A stretch of 64,000 bases of DNA from Pelodictyon phaeoclathratiforme BU-1 (GCF_000020645.1 NC_011060.1:2494501-2558500), one strand, 5' to 3'; shown: positions 1 through 9,210, counted from the first letter of the stretch. Translations and numbers: made by a program. Notes: a model not told the origin generated them from the letters alone.

Positions 1-906
1 CTCAAGACCAGCCTCAAGCAGAAGACGAACCAGCGGAAGCTCATTGCCTTCATAACCGGCAACAATCACCTTCCCCTTCAACTGGCTGAACTGCGAAAGC
101 ACCGCTCGGGTTTTCTCTGCCTCCTCTTCGGCGACAGCCTGAACCGTCACGGGATCAAGATCAAGAGCCTCTCCGATTCGGCGAATCCATTGCGCCGTTG
201 CATTCGCCCCGATCGGGTTTCCTTTGACAATCTTCATCCCCTTCCCTTCAAGCAGCGATACGGTTCTCTCATAAAAGGGATGGAGCACCGCACAAGCCTC
301 AGCCTGACCGGCCTCGATATAGTCTTCAAGCGCCGTGCCGGGCAGCGTTATGACCGACTCGACACCTATTTTCTGGAGAACAGCGCCTATGGTCATGGCA
401 TCAACCGGGAAAATCTCGCCGAGCACAACGAGTGATTTGACCTTTTTCGGGCCTTCAAAGCGGGCAAATCGCTTCAGCAACGTCGCCACGGCAACATCCT
501 TTGCCTCCGGATGTGTCCTGATCTGGAAGGCAGGCAAACGCACCAGCAGAACCTCTGCATTGCCAGCCTTCCGGGGAAGCAGCTCCTCGGCAATTCCGGC
601 AGTTTCAGCCACACAGGTACTGACCACAGGAATAAAGCGCACCGCCGGGTCACGGGCAATTTCCTCGATGGTGCGACGCACATCATCAATCATGGTTCCG
701 CCTGAAATCTGCACATTCATCAATTCAGGCGAAATGATCGATTTGCGTGCGGCATAAAAATGCGAAACAAAGGTGAGCCCATAGAGGCACCCCTGATCGG
801 CAACCAGGCAAACCTGAACACCGTCAATTCTTGTCAGTACCCTCAGTCCGCCGAATGCCGGACACATCGACTGGGGATGCAACGTGTTACAACCCTTTTT
901 CTCCAT
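1..906 (-). CDS. bchY: Chlorophyllide a reductase subunit Y, partial (C-terminus off the left edge)
   Basis: BchY with BchZ and the reductase BchX forms the nitrogenase-like enzyme that reduces the C7=C8 bond of chlorophyllide a on the way to bacteriochlorophyll a. My own translation of the minus strand gives 302 open codons running off the window. It begins MEKKGCNTLHPQSMCPAFGG, with the family's HPQSMCPAFG stretch and its cluster-binding cysteine, followed by a second conserved Cys segment (DQGCLYGLTF) and VVSTCVAE. The ATG at 906 is preferred over TTG 882 or ATG 867 because an AAAAAGGG run lies about 9 bases upstream. The start overlaps the end of the SPOR gene by 20 bases, so the two are probably co-transcribed. 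Family assignment is from recognised motifs; the missing third cannot be judged. Confidence 0.88.
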   Translation of the reverse strand, partial: MEKKGCNTLHPQSMCPAFGGLRVLTRIDGVQVCLVADQGCLYGLTFVSHFYAARKSIISPELMNVQISGGTMIDDVRRTIEEIARDPAVRFIPVVSTCVAETAGIAEELLPRKAGNAEVLLVRLPAFQIRTHPEAKDVAVATLLKRFARFEGPKKVKSLVVLGEIFPVDAMTIGAVLQKIGVESVITLPGTALEDYIEAGQAEACAVLHPFYERTVSLLEGKGMKIVKGNPIGANATAQWIRRIGEALDLDPVTVQAVAEEEAEKTRAVLSQFSQLKGKVIVAGYEGNELPLVRLLLEAGLE

Positions 907-1954
907 GAAGCACAACCCTTTTTATGACATGTTGGATATAAGCATTGGTGGCATTTTTTTCAGCCATCTGCCCGATACGCTCTACGGCTGCATTGCGGTC
1001 TGAAAAAGCGCCTGTAACAAGTCTGTAATATTTTATTCCCTTCTCATATGCTGGCCAGACAAAAACCGTGATGCCTTCTGAACGATAACGCGCCACCTCT
1101 TTGCGGATAGTCTCCTCTTTGCGAAAGGTAACCAGAACGATGGTATAACTTTCCTGGGCAAGAACCAGAGAGTCATTTGCCACCTCCCTTCCGGAAGAAG
1201 GAGGCGAAACAGAGAGTTCCCGGTGCGGTGCGGTGCTTCTGTGAACAACTGCTGCCAGCTTCTCGCTGTGATCGGCAACTCTTTCTATTCGTACAGGTTG
1301 CGGCTCTGCAGACCGGGAAACAATGGTTTTTGGTTTCATGACAGAGAAGACGCCAAACAGCAAAGCGACAAGAACAAAAAGCGAAAGAGGGATGATGTAA
1401 CGAAGCTTTTTTCCTGTTTTCCCCTCTTTCTTGTCTTGAGTTGGTTCGAGCTGCGGCAGAACCACCTCCTGCAAATCCTGATACTCCCTGTTCAAAAGCT
1501 CCTCCAGAGAGCGTTCAGGCACAAAGCTATAGAGTCCCTGCTCAAGAGCAAACCGGCCGATTCCGTTCAGGCGGATCTCTCTCTGCTGCTGAGCCGCACC
1601 GGAAAAGAGGGAGGCAAGGGCCCCGGTAAATCGTTCAGCATCTGTCGGATTCATTGAAAGCTTCGTCACCGCCAGACGAACGGTATCATCAGCGCCCGAT
1701 AGCTGGCGGCTGAAGGTGAGCCTGTCAGAGGGTGGAGTATAAATAATGGCTGATGCTGTATTTTTTTTTTCTGCAGGATGATGCGTCACCGTAAAAGAGC
1801 CAAGCCCCTTGAGCGAAAGCTTCCGCACAGCAAGGAGTTCAGCCACCATGGCCGATGAAAAGTCAATCAAAAAAGAGCTGGCAACCTGCCTCTCAACGTC
1901 AAGCAACCCTGCAAGCTCTCCTACACAATCATGATTTGTCATAACAGCACCCAT
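887..1954 (-). CDS. HU-like/SPOR domain membrane protein
   Basis: 355 residues. The N-terminal half holds two tandem HU/IHF-like modules (about residues 5-75 and 95-150, each with a KGLGSF or NGIGRF turn). A basic linker and one transmembrane helix follow (about 185-205, IIPLSLFVLVALLFGVF), then a low-complexity region and a C-terminal SPOR domain (about 270-350, SYTIVLVTFRKEET to the end). SPOR domains bind denuded septal peptidoglycan. HU-CCDC81-SPOR architectures are known in Bacteroidota/Chlorobiota, but their job is not settled. The topology implies the HU-like part in the cytoplasm and SPOR in the periplasm. An internal ATG at residue 5 (MTNHD) is an equally good start. It overlaps bchY by 20 bases. 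Confidence 0.8.
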   Translation of the reverse strand: MGAVMTNHDCVGELAGLLDVERQVASSFLIDFSSAMVAELLAVRKLSLKGLGSFTVTHHPAEKKNTASAIIYTPPSDRLTFSRQLSGADDTVRLAVTKLSMNPTDAERFTGALASLFSGAAQQQREIRLNGIGRFALEQGLYSFVPERSLEELLNREYQDLQEVVLPQLEPTQDKKEGKTGKKLRYIIPLSLFVLVALLFGVFSVMKPKTIVSRSAEPQPVRIERVADHSEKLAAVVHRSTAPHRELSVSPPSSGREVANDSLVLAQESYTIVLVTFRKEETIRKEVARYRSEGITVFVWPAYEKGIKYYRLVTGAFSDRNAAVERIGQMAEKNATNAYIQHVIKRVVLHGEKGL

Positions 1955-2157
1955 CCCCCGATCGAACGGCTAACCGCCCACGGTTAATAAAAATCGAATA
2001 TAACACTTCCCCTCTGAAAACCCCCTCTCCCGGCCATTTCAAGCCTCGCTCACCCTCAGCGAGAGAAGAGGCTCAAGATGGATACCATTTTTTTTCAAAC
2101 CAGATTTATCTATACTGTAAGGATTGCGAATGTTCAACAAACTCCCCCCCACAGGTT

Positions 2158-3366
2158 ATGAGTGCAGAGATTCTTTCGGTCAGTGAACTGACGCAACAGA
2201 TCAAAACAAGGCTTGAAACTCATTTTCCACAGGTCAGACTCAAGGGAGAGATCTCCAACTGCAAGCGACATGGTTCGGGCCACATCTATCTGACACTGAA
2301 AGATGAGGGGGCCCAGATTCCGGCAGTTGTCTGGAAAACGACTGCCAGCCGCATGGCGGTTGCACTGAAGGATGGCATGGACGTTATTGCCGAAGGGCGT
2401 CTTGAGGTCTATCCCCCATCAGGCCGCTATCAGCTCATCTGTACCTCAGTCACTGAAGCAGGTCAGGGCGCCCTGCAGCAGGCTTTTGCCGAGCTTCTGC
2501 AGAAACTTGCAAAAGCAGGTTATTTCAATGCTGAAAGAAAAAGAGCAATTCCGGCCATCCCGGAAATCATCGGCCTCATCACCTCATCTACAGGAGCAGT
2601 AATCGAAGATATGAGCAAGGTGTTCGAGCGCAGATTCCCGGCGGCACAACTCCTTCTCTATCCGGTCAAGGTGCAGGGCAACAGTGCAGCGGAAGAGGTT
2701 GCTGCCGCAATAGCCTGGTTCAACAGCACAAAAAAAAGAGCGCACCGACCTGATATCATCATTATTGCAAGAGGCGGCGGTTCACTGGAGGATCTGCAGG
2801 CCTTCAATGGAGAGATTGTTGCCAATGCCCTCTATAACTCGAAAATCCCGGTCATCAGCGCCATCGGCCACGAAACCGATCTGACCATTGCCGACATGGT
2901 AGCCGACCTGCGGGCCGGAACGCCCTCCATTGCCGCCGAACTTGCCGTCCCCGACAGGCAGGAGCTGCTCCGCCATATCAGCAATCTCCAGTCGCGACAG
3001 GATCGGCTCCTGCAGGCAAAGCTTGAAGGCACAGAACGTCAGCTCTCTTCAATCTGCAGCAGTTACGCCTTCAACCGGCCACCTCTTCAGATGTTGCAGT
3101 TTCATGAGCGGCTCGACTCGCTCGTCAGCCAGATGTCACGAGCCATCACCAACCTCTTCAGCCAGCGGGTACAGCACTACGCCGCAGTCAAACAGCAGTT
3201 GAACACGCTTGATTACCGTAAAACCCTTGAACGGGGATATGTGCTTGTCAAAAAAGAGGGGAAATTCATGACTGGTTCGCAGAAACTAAAAGCTTCCGAC
3301 AACGTGGAGCTGCTGTTTCATGACGGAATGCTGCCAGCAGTGATCAGCCCGGCAAAGAGCTCCTGA
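2158..3366 (+). CDS. xseA: Exodeoxyribonuclease VII large subunit
   Basis: 402 residues, the normal XseA length. It degrades single-stranded DNA to short oligonucleotides in a complex with the small subunit XseB, which is not in this window. The N-terminal OB fold (about 10-100) contains VRLKGEISNCKRHGSGHIYL. The central catalytic domain contains GLITSSTGAVIEDM and the signature IIIARGGGSLEDLQAFN, followed by IGHETDLTIADMVAD. A helical C-terminal segment ends in the usual LERGYVLV motif. The gene stands alone on the plus strand and converges with kdsB, overlapping it by 23 bases at the 3' end. Confidence 0.95.
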   Translation: MSAEILSVSELTQQIKTRLETHFPQVRLKGEISNCKRHGSGHIYLTLKDEGAQIPAVVWKTTASRMAVALKDGMDVIAEGRLEVYPPSGRYQLICTSVTEAGQGALQQAFAELLQKLAKAGYFNAERKRAIPAIPEIIGLITSSTGAVIEDMSKVFERRFPAAQLLLYPVKVQGNSAAEEVAAAIAWFNSTKKRAHRPDIIIIARGGGSLEDLQAFNGEIVANALYNSKIPVISAIGHETDLTIADMVADLRAGTPSIAAELAVPDRQELLRHISNLQSRQDRLLQAKLEGTERQLSSICSSYAFNRPPLQMLQFHERLDSLVSQMSRAITNLFSQRVQHYAAVKQQLNTLDYRKTLERGYVLVKKEGKFMTGSQKLKASDNVELLFHDGMLPAVISPAKSS

Positions 3367-4087
3367 TAATACGACGCACCTGCTCAAGATCTTCAACCGT
3401 ATTGACACCCGGATTGTCAACAAGCGTTGTGACGCACTGAATGCGAAAACCGTTCTCAAGAAGCCGGAGCTGCTCAAGCGATTCTGCTTCTTCAAGCATG
3501 GAGGGAGGAAGTGAAGCAAATTTCTGAAGCACATCGGCACTGAAGGCATAGAGCCCGATGTGACGGTAAACAATGGTTGTGGGTCGCATATTGCGCTGAA
3601 ACGGTATCGCACTGCGCGAAAAATAGAGGGCGAACCCCTTTGCATCCATAACCACCTTCACCTGATGCGGATCCTCGATCTGCACATGATCATCTGGACG
3701 CAGGGGCAAAACAAGGGTGGAACAATCGGGAGGATTTTCGGAAAAGAAGGGCTCAAGGGCCAGATCAATATTTTCGGGGCTGATGAGTGGCTCATCTCCC
3801 TGCAGATTGACAAAAACATCCCCTTCGATATGGCGGGCAGCTTCGGCAATCCGCTCGGTACCGCAACTCGCTGTGGGAGAGGTCATGACAACCTCAGCCC
3901 CGCACGCATCAAGAACAGCGGCTATCTCGCGGCTGTCGGTAGCAACAACAACCTTTTCAGCCAAACGGGATTTGAGCGCCTGTCGCCAGGTTCGCACAAT
4001 CAGCGGTTCACCTTCGAGATCGGCCAGCATCTTGCGGTCGAGACGACTCGAATCGAGCCTTGCGGGAATAAGTATAACAGCTTTCAT
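3344..4087 (-). CDS. kdsB: 3-deoxy-manno-octulosonate cytidylyltransferase
   Basis: 247 residues. It activates Kdo with CTP to give CMP-Kdo for lipopolysaccharide inner core assembly in the cytoplasm. The N-terminal nucleotide-binding signature PARLDSSRLDRKML (residues 8-21) is clear, as are NLQGDEPLI (about 95) and the C-terminal HIGLYAFSADVL block. Length matches the family (about 245-250). It is the last gene of a minus-strand run with the DUF167 gene and gatC (gaps of 16 and 1 bases), and its end overlaps xseA. Confidence 0.95.
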   Translation of the reverse strand: MKAVILIPARLDSSRLDRKMLADLEGEPLIVRTWRQALKSRLAEKVVVATDSREIAAVLDACGAEVVMTSPTASCGTERIAEAARHIEGDVFVNLQGDEPLISPENIDLALEPFFSENPPDCSTLVLPLRPDDHVQIEDPHQVKVVMDAKGFALYFSRSAIPFQRNMRPTTIVYRHIGLYAFSADVLQKFASLPPSMLEEAESLEQLRLLENGFRIQCVTTLVDNPGVNTVEDLEQVRRIIRSSLPG

Positions 4088-4103
4088 GAGCAGTCAGGAG
4101 TAA

Positions 4104-4397
4104 TCAACCAAAGGGTTCAAGAACGAGGGCTGCAGCTTTGGAACTGATCCCTTCAACCATCACTGTTTTTGTCCGCGAACTCTGGCCTGAGAGGATATGA
4201 ACCCGCGATGGAGGAATGCGAAAGAGCTTTGAAAAGAGTTCACAACACTCCCTGTTGGCTGCGTCATCGACTGGCGCAGCCTTCAGGTTCACCTTTAAAC
4301 CACCGTTATAGAGGCCACAAACCCTGCTTTTGGACGATCGGGGCTGTGCCTTGACAACAAAGACTGCACTGCCATTTTTTTCGCGAAGCTCTATCAC
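4104..4397 (-). CDS. DUF167 (YggU-family) protein
   Basis: 97 residues matching the small DUF167/YggU family. Visible family signatures are VKAQPRSSKSRV near the N-terminus, the central LKVNLKAAPVDDAANREC and the later VHILSGQSSRTKTVMVEG. The fold is a small alpha/beta domain; no biochemical role is established. It sits one base after gatC and 16 bases before kdsB, so it is probably translated from the same message. Confidence 0.88.
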   Translation of the reverse strand: MIELREKNGSAVFVVKAQPRSSKSRVCGLYNGGLKVNLKAAPVDDAANRECCELFSKLFRIPPSRVHILSGQSSRTKTVMVEGISSKAAALVLEPFG

Positions 4398-4398
4398 C

Positions 4399-4686
4399 CT
4401 ATCCGATCACTTTCGGCACCTTGAAAAAGCGATCCTGCCGGTCAGGAGCATTCAGCAATACGGCTGTTGAGGAGAGCGGCTGATGCTCAACATCCTCGCG
4501 CAGCACATTGACCGCATCATGAATAGTGCTCAGAGGCAGAACACCTTCGGTATCAACTTCATTGAGCTTTTCAACATAGTGCAGGATATTGTTGAGCTCG
4601 CTGGTCATCGTCAGCATCTCATCATCGCTGAACTTCAGCTTGGCCAACTCGGCGATATAGGTAACATCTTTGGTGGTAACCGACAT
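4399..4686 (-). CDS. gatC: Asp-tRNA(Asn)/Glu-tRNA(Gln) amidotransferase subunit C
   Basis: 95 residues, full length for GatC. It is the small stabilising subunit of the GatCAB complex that converts Glu-tRNA(Gln) and/or Asp-tRNA(Asn) to the amidated form. The N-terminal VTYIAELAKLKFSDDEM and central ILHYVEKLNEVDTEGV are family-typical, and the C-terminal end (RFFKVPKVIG) gives the characteristic FxVPxVI tail. gatA and gatB are not in the window, so the subunit genes are scattered, which is common. Confidence 0.94.
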   Translation of the reverse strand: MSVTTKDVTYIAELAKLKFSDDEMLTMTSELNNILHYVEKLNEVDTEGVLPLSTIHDAVNVLREDVEHQPLSSTAVLLNAPDRQDRFFKVPKVIG

Positions 4687-4760
4687 AACAAACTACGTAA
4701 AATTAGAAAAACACCTTTTTCAACTGCATTTCTGCAAAAAAGCAGGTTTTACAGCTTGAC

Positions 4761-6113
4761 CTACAACCTGCAGAGTACCGCTTTCTGCTCATCAAAATGG
4801 TTTTTTGGACGCAGGTCAATCGGAACAAAATTCCTTTCTGCTTCGCCAAGATAGATCTGCCGGGGTCTTGCAATTTTCTGCTCCGAATCCTTGACATGCT
4901 CAGTCCACTGTGCAAGCCATCCGGGAATCCTGCCGATAGCAAAAAGGACCGGAAACATATCCAGCGGAAATCCCATCGCCTGATAAATCAAACCGGAATA
5001 AAAGTCAACATTGGGATAGAGCTTCCGATTAATAAAATACTCGTCTTCAAGTGCAATACGCTCAAGTTCAAGAGCAATATCAAGCAGCGGACTGCGCCCG
5101 GTCTCTTCAAAAACCTGAAAGGCAATATCCTTGATAATTTTTGCCCTTGGGTCATAATTTTTATAAACCCTGTGACCAAATCCCATCAAACGACCTTCAC
5201 CCTCCTTGACCGATTTTATGAAGTCAGGAATTTTGTCAATTGAGCCGATTTTGAGCAACATGTGAATAACAGCCTCGTTGGCCCCGCCGTGCAGCGGACC
5301 ATAAAGCGCCGCACAGCCAGCGGCTATTGCGGTATAAGGATCGACGCCAGAACTGCCAACCGCACGAACCGCATTGGTTGAACAGTTCTGCTCATGGTCT
5401 GCATGAAGAATAAACAGAACATCGAGAGCATGTTCAAGAATCGGATTCGGCTCGTAATGATGTTCGGTCATTTTGAACATCATGGAGAGGAAATTGGCCG
5501 TATAGCTCAGCTCATTGTCAGGAAGAACGTAGGGAAAGCCCAGACTGTGACGGAAACTCATGGCCGCGAGAGTAGGTATTTTGCCAATAAGGCGGCGTAC
5601 CTGAAGTTTGCGCGACTCTTCACTGTTGATATCCTTCGCGTCACTGTAAAAGGTCGAAAGTGCGCCGACCGTACCAACCAGAATACCCATCGGATGTGCA
5701 TCATAACGGAATCCATCCATAAACTTGATAATATTGGAATGGGTCATGGTATGATTCCGAATATTGTAGGTCCATTCTGCCAGCCTCTCCTTGTCCGGCA
5801 ACTCTCCCTTGATCAAAAGATATCCGGTTTCCAGAAAAGAACTCTTCTCTGCAAGCTGCTCAATGGGATAACCGCGATAACGCAAAATCCCCTTGTCACC
5901 ATCAATGTAGGTGATGCGGCTTTTGCAGGATGCTGTATTTAAAAAACCCGGATCATAGCCCAACACCCCGAAATCTTCATCTGATATCTTGATCTGACGA
6001 AGATCCATCGTATTCAGACAACCGTTTTCAAGCGGAAGCTCATAAGCTTTTCCCGTCCGGTTATCCGTAACGGTGAGCGAATTTCTGGAATCGATAACGG
6101 CCATAATGGTCAC
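4761..6113 (-). CDS. gltA: Citrate synthase
   Basis: 450 residues. It condenses oxaloacetate and acetyl-CoA to citrate. Active-site blocks are all present: HADHEQNCSTNAVR, GPLHGGANEAVIHML, the RLMGFGHRVYKNYDPRAK loop, and NVDFYSGLIY, which carries the catalytic Asp. The hexameric type II bacterial length fits. Green sulfur bacteria fix CO2 by the reductive TCA cycle through ATP-citrate lyase, so this enzyme would serve oxidative or mixotrophic flux; that role is inference. The start could be the second ATG (MAVIDS, 6104). It is separated from gatC by 74 bases and from tRNA-Asp by 141 bases. Confidence 0.95.
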   Translation of the reverse strand: MTIMAVIDSRNSLTVTDNRTGKAYELPLENGCLNTMDLRQIKISDEDFGVLGYDPGFLNTASCKSRITYIDGDKGILRYRGYPIEQLAEKSSFLETGYLLIKGELPDKERLAEWTYNIRNHTMTHSNIIKFMDGFRYDAHPMGILVGTVGALSTFYSDAKDINSEESRKLQVRRLIGKIPTLAAMSFRHSLGFPYVLPDNELSYTANFLSMMFKMTEHHYEPNPILEHALDVLFILHADHEQNCSTNAVRAVGSSGVDPYTAIAAGCAALYGPLHGGANEAVIHMLLKIGSIDKIPDFIKSVKEGEGRLMGFGHRVYKNYDPRAKIIKDIAFQVFEETGRSPLLDIALELERIALEDEYFINRKLYPNVDFYSGLIYQAMGFPLDMFPVLFAIGRIPGWLAQWTEHVKDSEQKIARPRQIYLGEAERNFVPIDLRPKNHFDEQKAVLCRL

Positions 6114-6254
6114 AGTCTTGATGGTTGAATGCCTTTAAGAAAAAAAGGATTACGGGAATGCCCCCCACTTTTCTGTCGTTTAATATAAACAGAAATAAAT
6201 GAAAATAGTTTTTGGATATTACAGGGAGTCTGCCTACATTTACAACTTCTTAAT

Positions 6255-6329
6255 GGAGCTGTAGCTCAGTTTGGTTAGAGCGCCTGCCTGTCACGCAGGA
6301 GGTCGCGGGTTCGAACCCCGTCAGCTCCG
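6255..6329 (+). tRNA. tRNA-Asp (GTC)
   Basis: A 75-nt cloverleaf is readable by eye: acceptor arms GGAGCTG and CAGCTCC with discriminator G, a D arm (GCTC...GAGC), anticodon stem CCTGC/GCAGG around the loop containing anticodon GTC, and a T arm with GGTTCGAACCCC. CCA is not encoded. A poly-T hairpin follows 10 bases later. Confidence 0.96.
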
Positions 6330-6338
6330 CAAAAGAAT

Positions 6339-6372
6339 AAAAAAGGCACTGCAATGCGGTGCCTTTTTTATT
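6339..6372 (+). terminator. Rho-independent terminator after tRNA-Asp
   Basis: The hairpin arms AAAAAGGCAC and GTGCCTTTTT surround a short loop, with A and T runs on the two outer sides. Because both sides are symmetrical it can also stop the minus-strand OmpA-family gene that ends at 6406, so it is probably bidirectional. Confidence 0.85.
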
Positions 6373-6405
6373 TTCCCCCTCCCGGATTTCTTGCCATTCA
6401 AAACA

Positions 6406-7419
6406 CTATCTCGGCACCAGTTCAACACGGCGATTTTTAGCCCTTCCTGCCTCCGTGCTATTCGACGCAACAGGAGCAAGATAGGCCGCCCCATTTGCCG
6501 TAAGGCGAAGCGCTGAAATACCAAAATCCTTGACAAGAGAGGCGGCAACGGCTTCAGCCCTGCGCTTGGAGAGCACGGTATTAGCCTCATACCCGCCAAC
6601 ATTATCGGTATGCCCCACAACATGCAGTCTCAATGTCGGCTGTTTGTTCAGAAGTATCGCAATTTCCTTCAGCGCAGGACGAGACTCAGGTTTGATATCC
6701 CATTTATTGGGGTCAAAATAGATGCCATAGAGAGCAACCTTGCCAACAGCGCTCAATGACTGCGACATTTCAGCAGCAGTGACCGTCACCATTTTCTGCA
6801 CCATGGGCTGAGTTTCAATAATATCGACAGCAAGGTAGGCGCCGCGTTTTGCCTTATACACCGCATCACTCTTCCCCCACTCCACAGCAGTCAAATGAAC
6901 ATAGACATCTCCTTCCGGACGCTTCTTTTTAGCGCTGGCGACACAGATACCCGCCTTTTCGGCCGCAAAAAAGATATAGTTGCTGCGATTGGTCTGAATA
7001 TCCATAGAGCCAAAGGGGGCAAGATAATTGGTCCAGCGAACGGCTGCAGGATCTTTCTTTGAGTCGTAGAGGATAACAAACCCTCTTGCTGTCAGCTCAT
7101 TGAGGTAGTTCCTGAAAACTTCAAGAGAGCCGGTATCACCAGCCGCTTCATACCAGATCCGCGTCAAACGCCCTTCCGGTTTCAGGGGCAGGGTAACATA
7201 CTCCCGTTTTTTACTCTCAAAGCTATAACGGCTGAAGGTTGAGGTCTGCAGCTCATACTCATCAAAACGCTTTGCCTGGTACCCCACAATTTCCGAGCCA
7301 GCAAAGCGGCGCAACAAGGGATGATCTTTGGAACCGGCAAGATCAGCGGCGACAGCATCTTTGCACGACAGAAAAGCTATCATGAATAAAAAAAACAAAA
7401 TGAGCCTGGGTGATTTCAT
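6406..7419 (-). CDS. OmpA-family outer membrane/periplasmic protein
   Basis: 337 residues with a signal peptide (residues 1-25, ending AVAA). The first two thirds resemble DUF4892-type exported domains. The last 110 residues form an OmpA-like peptidoglycan-binding domain: FDPNKWDIKPESRPALKEIA, then VVGHTDNVGGYEANTVLSKR with the classical TDNxG and LSxxRA motifs, and the closing NRRVEL. The protein would link the outer membrane or periplasm to the cell wall. A Cys at residue 19 (FLSC) lies near the cleavage region, but the lipobox is poor. It is transcribed alone on the minus strand. Confidence 0.82.
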   Translation of the reverse strand: MKSPRLILFFLFMIAFLSCKDAVAADLAGSKDHPLLRRFAGSEIVGYQAKRFDEYELQTSTFSRYSFESKKREYVTLPLKPEGRLTRIWYEAAGDTGSLEVFRNYLNELTARGFVILYDSKKDPAAVRWTNYLAPFGSMDIQTNRSNYIFFAAEKAGICVASAKKKRPEGDVYVHLTAVEWGKSDAVYKAKRGAYLAVDIIETQPMVQKMVTVTAAEMSQSLSAVGKVALYGIYFDPNKWDIKPESRPALKEIAILLNKQPTLRLHVVGHTDNVGGYEANTVLSKRRAEAVAASLVKDFGISALRLTANGAAYLAPVASNSTEAGRAKNRRVELVPR

Positions 7420-7448
7420 GGGGAATACTCCTGTGGGTTAGTGGTGAA

Positions 7449-8192
7449 TCAAACTTTTTTGCGCTTGTCGCGCACATAAATAGCTTTCGATTGCCCATCG
7501 CCAGCAATGCGTTCCTCAATATCGAAAAGTTTTGTCGCGGCCAGCAACTCTCCAAGCCTGATATAGCCATAATTACGCGGATCGAACTCGGGTGACTGTT
7601 TTGCAATATTACTTCCGGTCGTTGCAAGATGCGCCCAGCCGCTTTCGTCCGAAGAAGCCTCAACGGCATTCCTCAGCAAGCGAACCAGACGGGCATCCCG
7701 CTTGAGTTCCGTCATCGTTTTCTTTGCGATCGACTCATTTTCATTGATTTTTGCCCGCAACACCTCGATATAGATGAATTTGTCACAGGCAGAAACAAAT
7801 GCCGACGGAGTCTTTTTCTCTCCAAACCCGTAAACAAACAGCCCCGACTCCCTTATGCGTGAAGCAAGTTTTGTAAAATCACTGTCGCTTGAGACAATGC
7901 AGAAACCGTGAAACCTTCCCGTATACAAAAGATCCATGGCATCAATGATCATGGCGCTATCGGTAGCATTTTTGCCTTTGGTATAGCCGAACTGCTGAAT
8001 GGGCTGAATGGAATACTCCAGCAGCACCTCCTTCCAGCTTCTCAAAGCCGTCGATGTCCAATCGCCATATATTCTTTTGACGCTCGACGTTCCATACTTC
8101 GCGACCTCAGCCAAAAGACCTTCGATAATGGTCGCCTGTGTATTATCGGCATCAATCAACACCGCGAGCCGCTCCGTTTTTTCTATTGCCAT
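7449..8192 (-). CDS. NYN-domain (LabA/DUF88-like) protein with OST-HTH/LOTUS tail
   Basis: 247 residues. The N-terminal PIN-like NYN domain shows its acidic residues: VLIDADNTQ (about 11-18), NATDSAMIIDAMDLL (about 90) and IVSSDSDFTKLA (about 113). This is the fold of putative metal-dependent RNases. Residues about 165-240 (LVRLLRNAVEASSDESGWAH) fit an OST-HTH/LOTUS RNA-binding module, a common pairing. It is probably a cytoplasmic RNA-processing or turnover protein; the substrate is unknown. It stands between the OmpA-family gene and the metal-binding gene on the same strand. Confidence 0.85.
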   Translation of the reverse strand: MAIEKTERLAVLIDADNTQATIIEGLLAEVAKYGTSSVKRIYGDWTSTALRSWKEVLLEYSIQPIQQFGYTKGKNATDSAMIIDAMDLLYTGRFHGFCIVSSDSDFTKLASRIRESGLFVYGFGEKKTPSAFVSACDKFIYIEVLRAKINENESIAKKTMTELKRDARLVRLLRNAVEASSDESGWAHLATTGSNIAKQSPEFDPRNYGYIRLGELLAATKLFDIEERIAGDGQSKAIYVRDKRKKV

Positions 8193-8236
8193 GGCACCTT
8201 CCGCTCTTTTGTTCTTTCCAAAAAAGGCAAACAGCC

Positions 8237-8443
8237 TCAGCTTTTCACCGTGAAACCCTGCCCCTCAATCACCGCAGTCACCAAGGCAAGGCTCACCACT
8301 TCCGGTTCATATTCCACAACAACAGAGCCCTTGAGGAATGAAACTTCCGCAGCACTGATCCCTTCTACCTCTTCAAGCGCCTCTTTGACAAGCAGCTCAC
8401 AACCGCCGCAATGCATACCGCTGACCTGCAGTTCGTTTTTCAT
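8237..8443 (-). CDS. Small heavy-metal-associated (HMA, CopZ-like) protein
   Basis: 68 residues consisting of one HMA domain. The metal site MHCGGC (residues 10-15) replaces the more common GMTCxxC arrangement but keeps the CxxC pair. The beta-alpha-beta pattern (KGSVVVEYEPEVVS, VTAVIEGQGFTV) is intact. Likely a copper or other soft-metal carrier. No partner P-type ATPase is in the window. Confidence 0.85.
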   Translation of the reverse strand: MKNELQVSGMHCGGCELLVKEALEEVEGISAAEVSFLKGSVVVEYEPEVVSLALVTAVIEGQGFTVKS

Positions 8444-8610
8444 GGATATTTACCTGATAAAATCATTTACATTATCATCTCCGGATGCGCAGCCACTTTC
8501 AGCGCAACAACTCACCAAGGAAGAAGTTACGTACACTACCGGCAATTTTAAAATATTTCCGTCAAATGAGGATTGGAAGATCATTCCTTGAGTGGTTATA
8601 TTGAGATACT

Positions 8611-9210
8611 ATGAAACATGCACAAACACATTCAAAAGCAGGCATATCATGCCTTTTTGTGATCATTCTCCTGGCAGGAATGACCATACTCACTTCATGC
8701 AACCGCACCCAGAACGAGATCGACAACCTGCAGCAGCAGGTCTGGAAAAACCCGGATAATGCCACCGACTATCTGCGTCTCGGCAACGCCTATGCACGCT
8801 CCAAACGCTACAGCGAAGCCACCGATACCTACAAGAGGGCGCTTGCCATCAATCCCGGACTTGACGAAGCCCTGCACGCACTTGGCGCCGTAGCCTTCAA
8901 CCAGAAAAAATATGCTGACGCTCTGGGATATTTTCAGAAGCACCTCGATCGCTCACCAAAAGACTCGCTGAGACTCTACGATCTCGGCAACGTCACCATG
9001 CAATTGGGACAGTTCGAAAAGGCAGCTACCCTTTACAGTCAAGCCATAGAGAACAGTGATGCATTTACCGATGCCCACTACAACCTTGCCGTCTGCTATC
9101 TGCGCACAGGACGCAGAGCCGAAGCCGAGGCGATTTATGAATGGCTTCTTGTGAAAAACAACTATCTTGCCCTCTCTCTGCAGAAACATCTCAAAAAAGA
9201 GGCCCGGTGA
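8611..9210 (+). CDS. TPR-repeat lipoprotein
   Basis: 199 residues. A hydrophobic N-terminal segment (about 11-27) ends at LTSC, a plausible lipobox, so the protein is probably lipid-anchored in the envelope. At least three TPR units follow (YLRLGNAYARSKRYSEATDT, ALGAVAFNQKKYADALGYFQ, LYDLGNVTMQLGQFEKAATL and a further half repeat). It is a protein-interaction scaffold with no recognisable specific role. Its stop overlaps the proposed GTG start of menF by four bases, so it is read as the first gene of the men transcript. Confidence 0.85.
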   Translation: MKHAQTHSKAGISCLFVIILLAGMTILTSCNRTQNEIDNLQQQVWKNPDNATDYLRLGNAYARSKRYSEATDTYKRALAINPGLDEALHALGAVAFNQKKYADALGYFQKHLDRSPKDSLRLYDLGNVTMQLGQFEKAATLYSQAIENSDAFTDAHYNLAVCYLRTGRRAEAEAIYEWLLVKNNYLALSLQKHLKKEAR

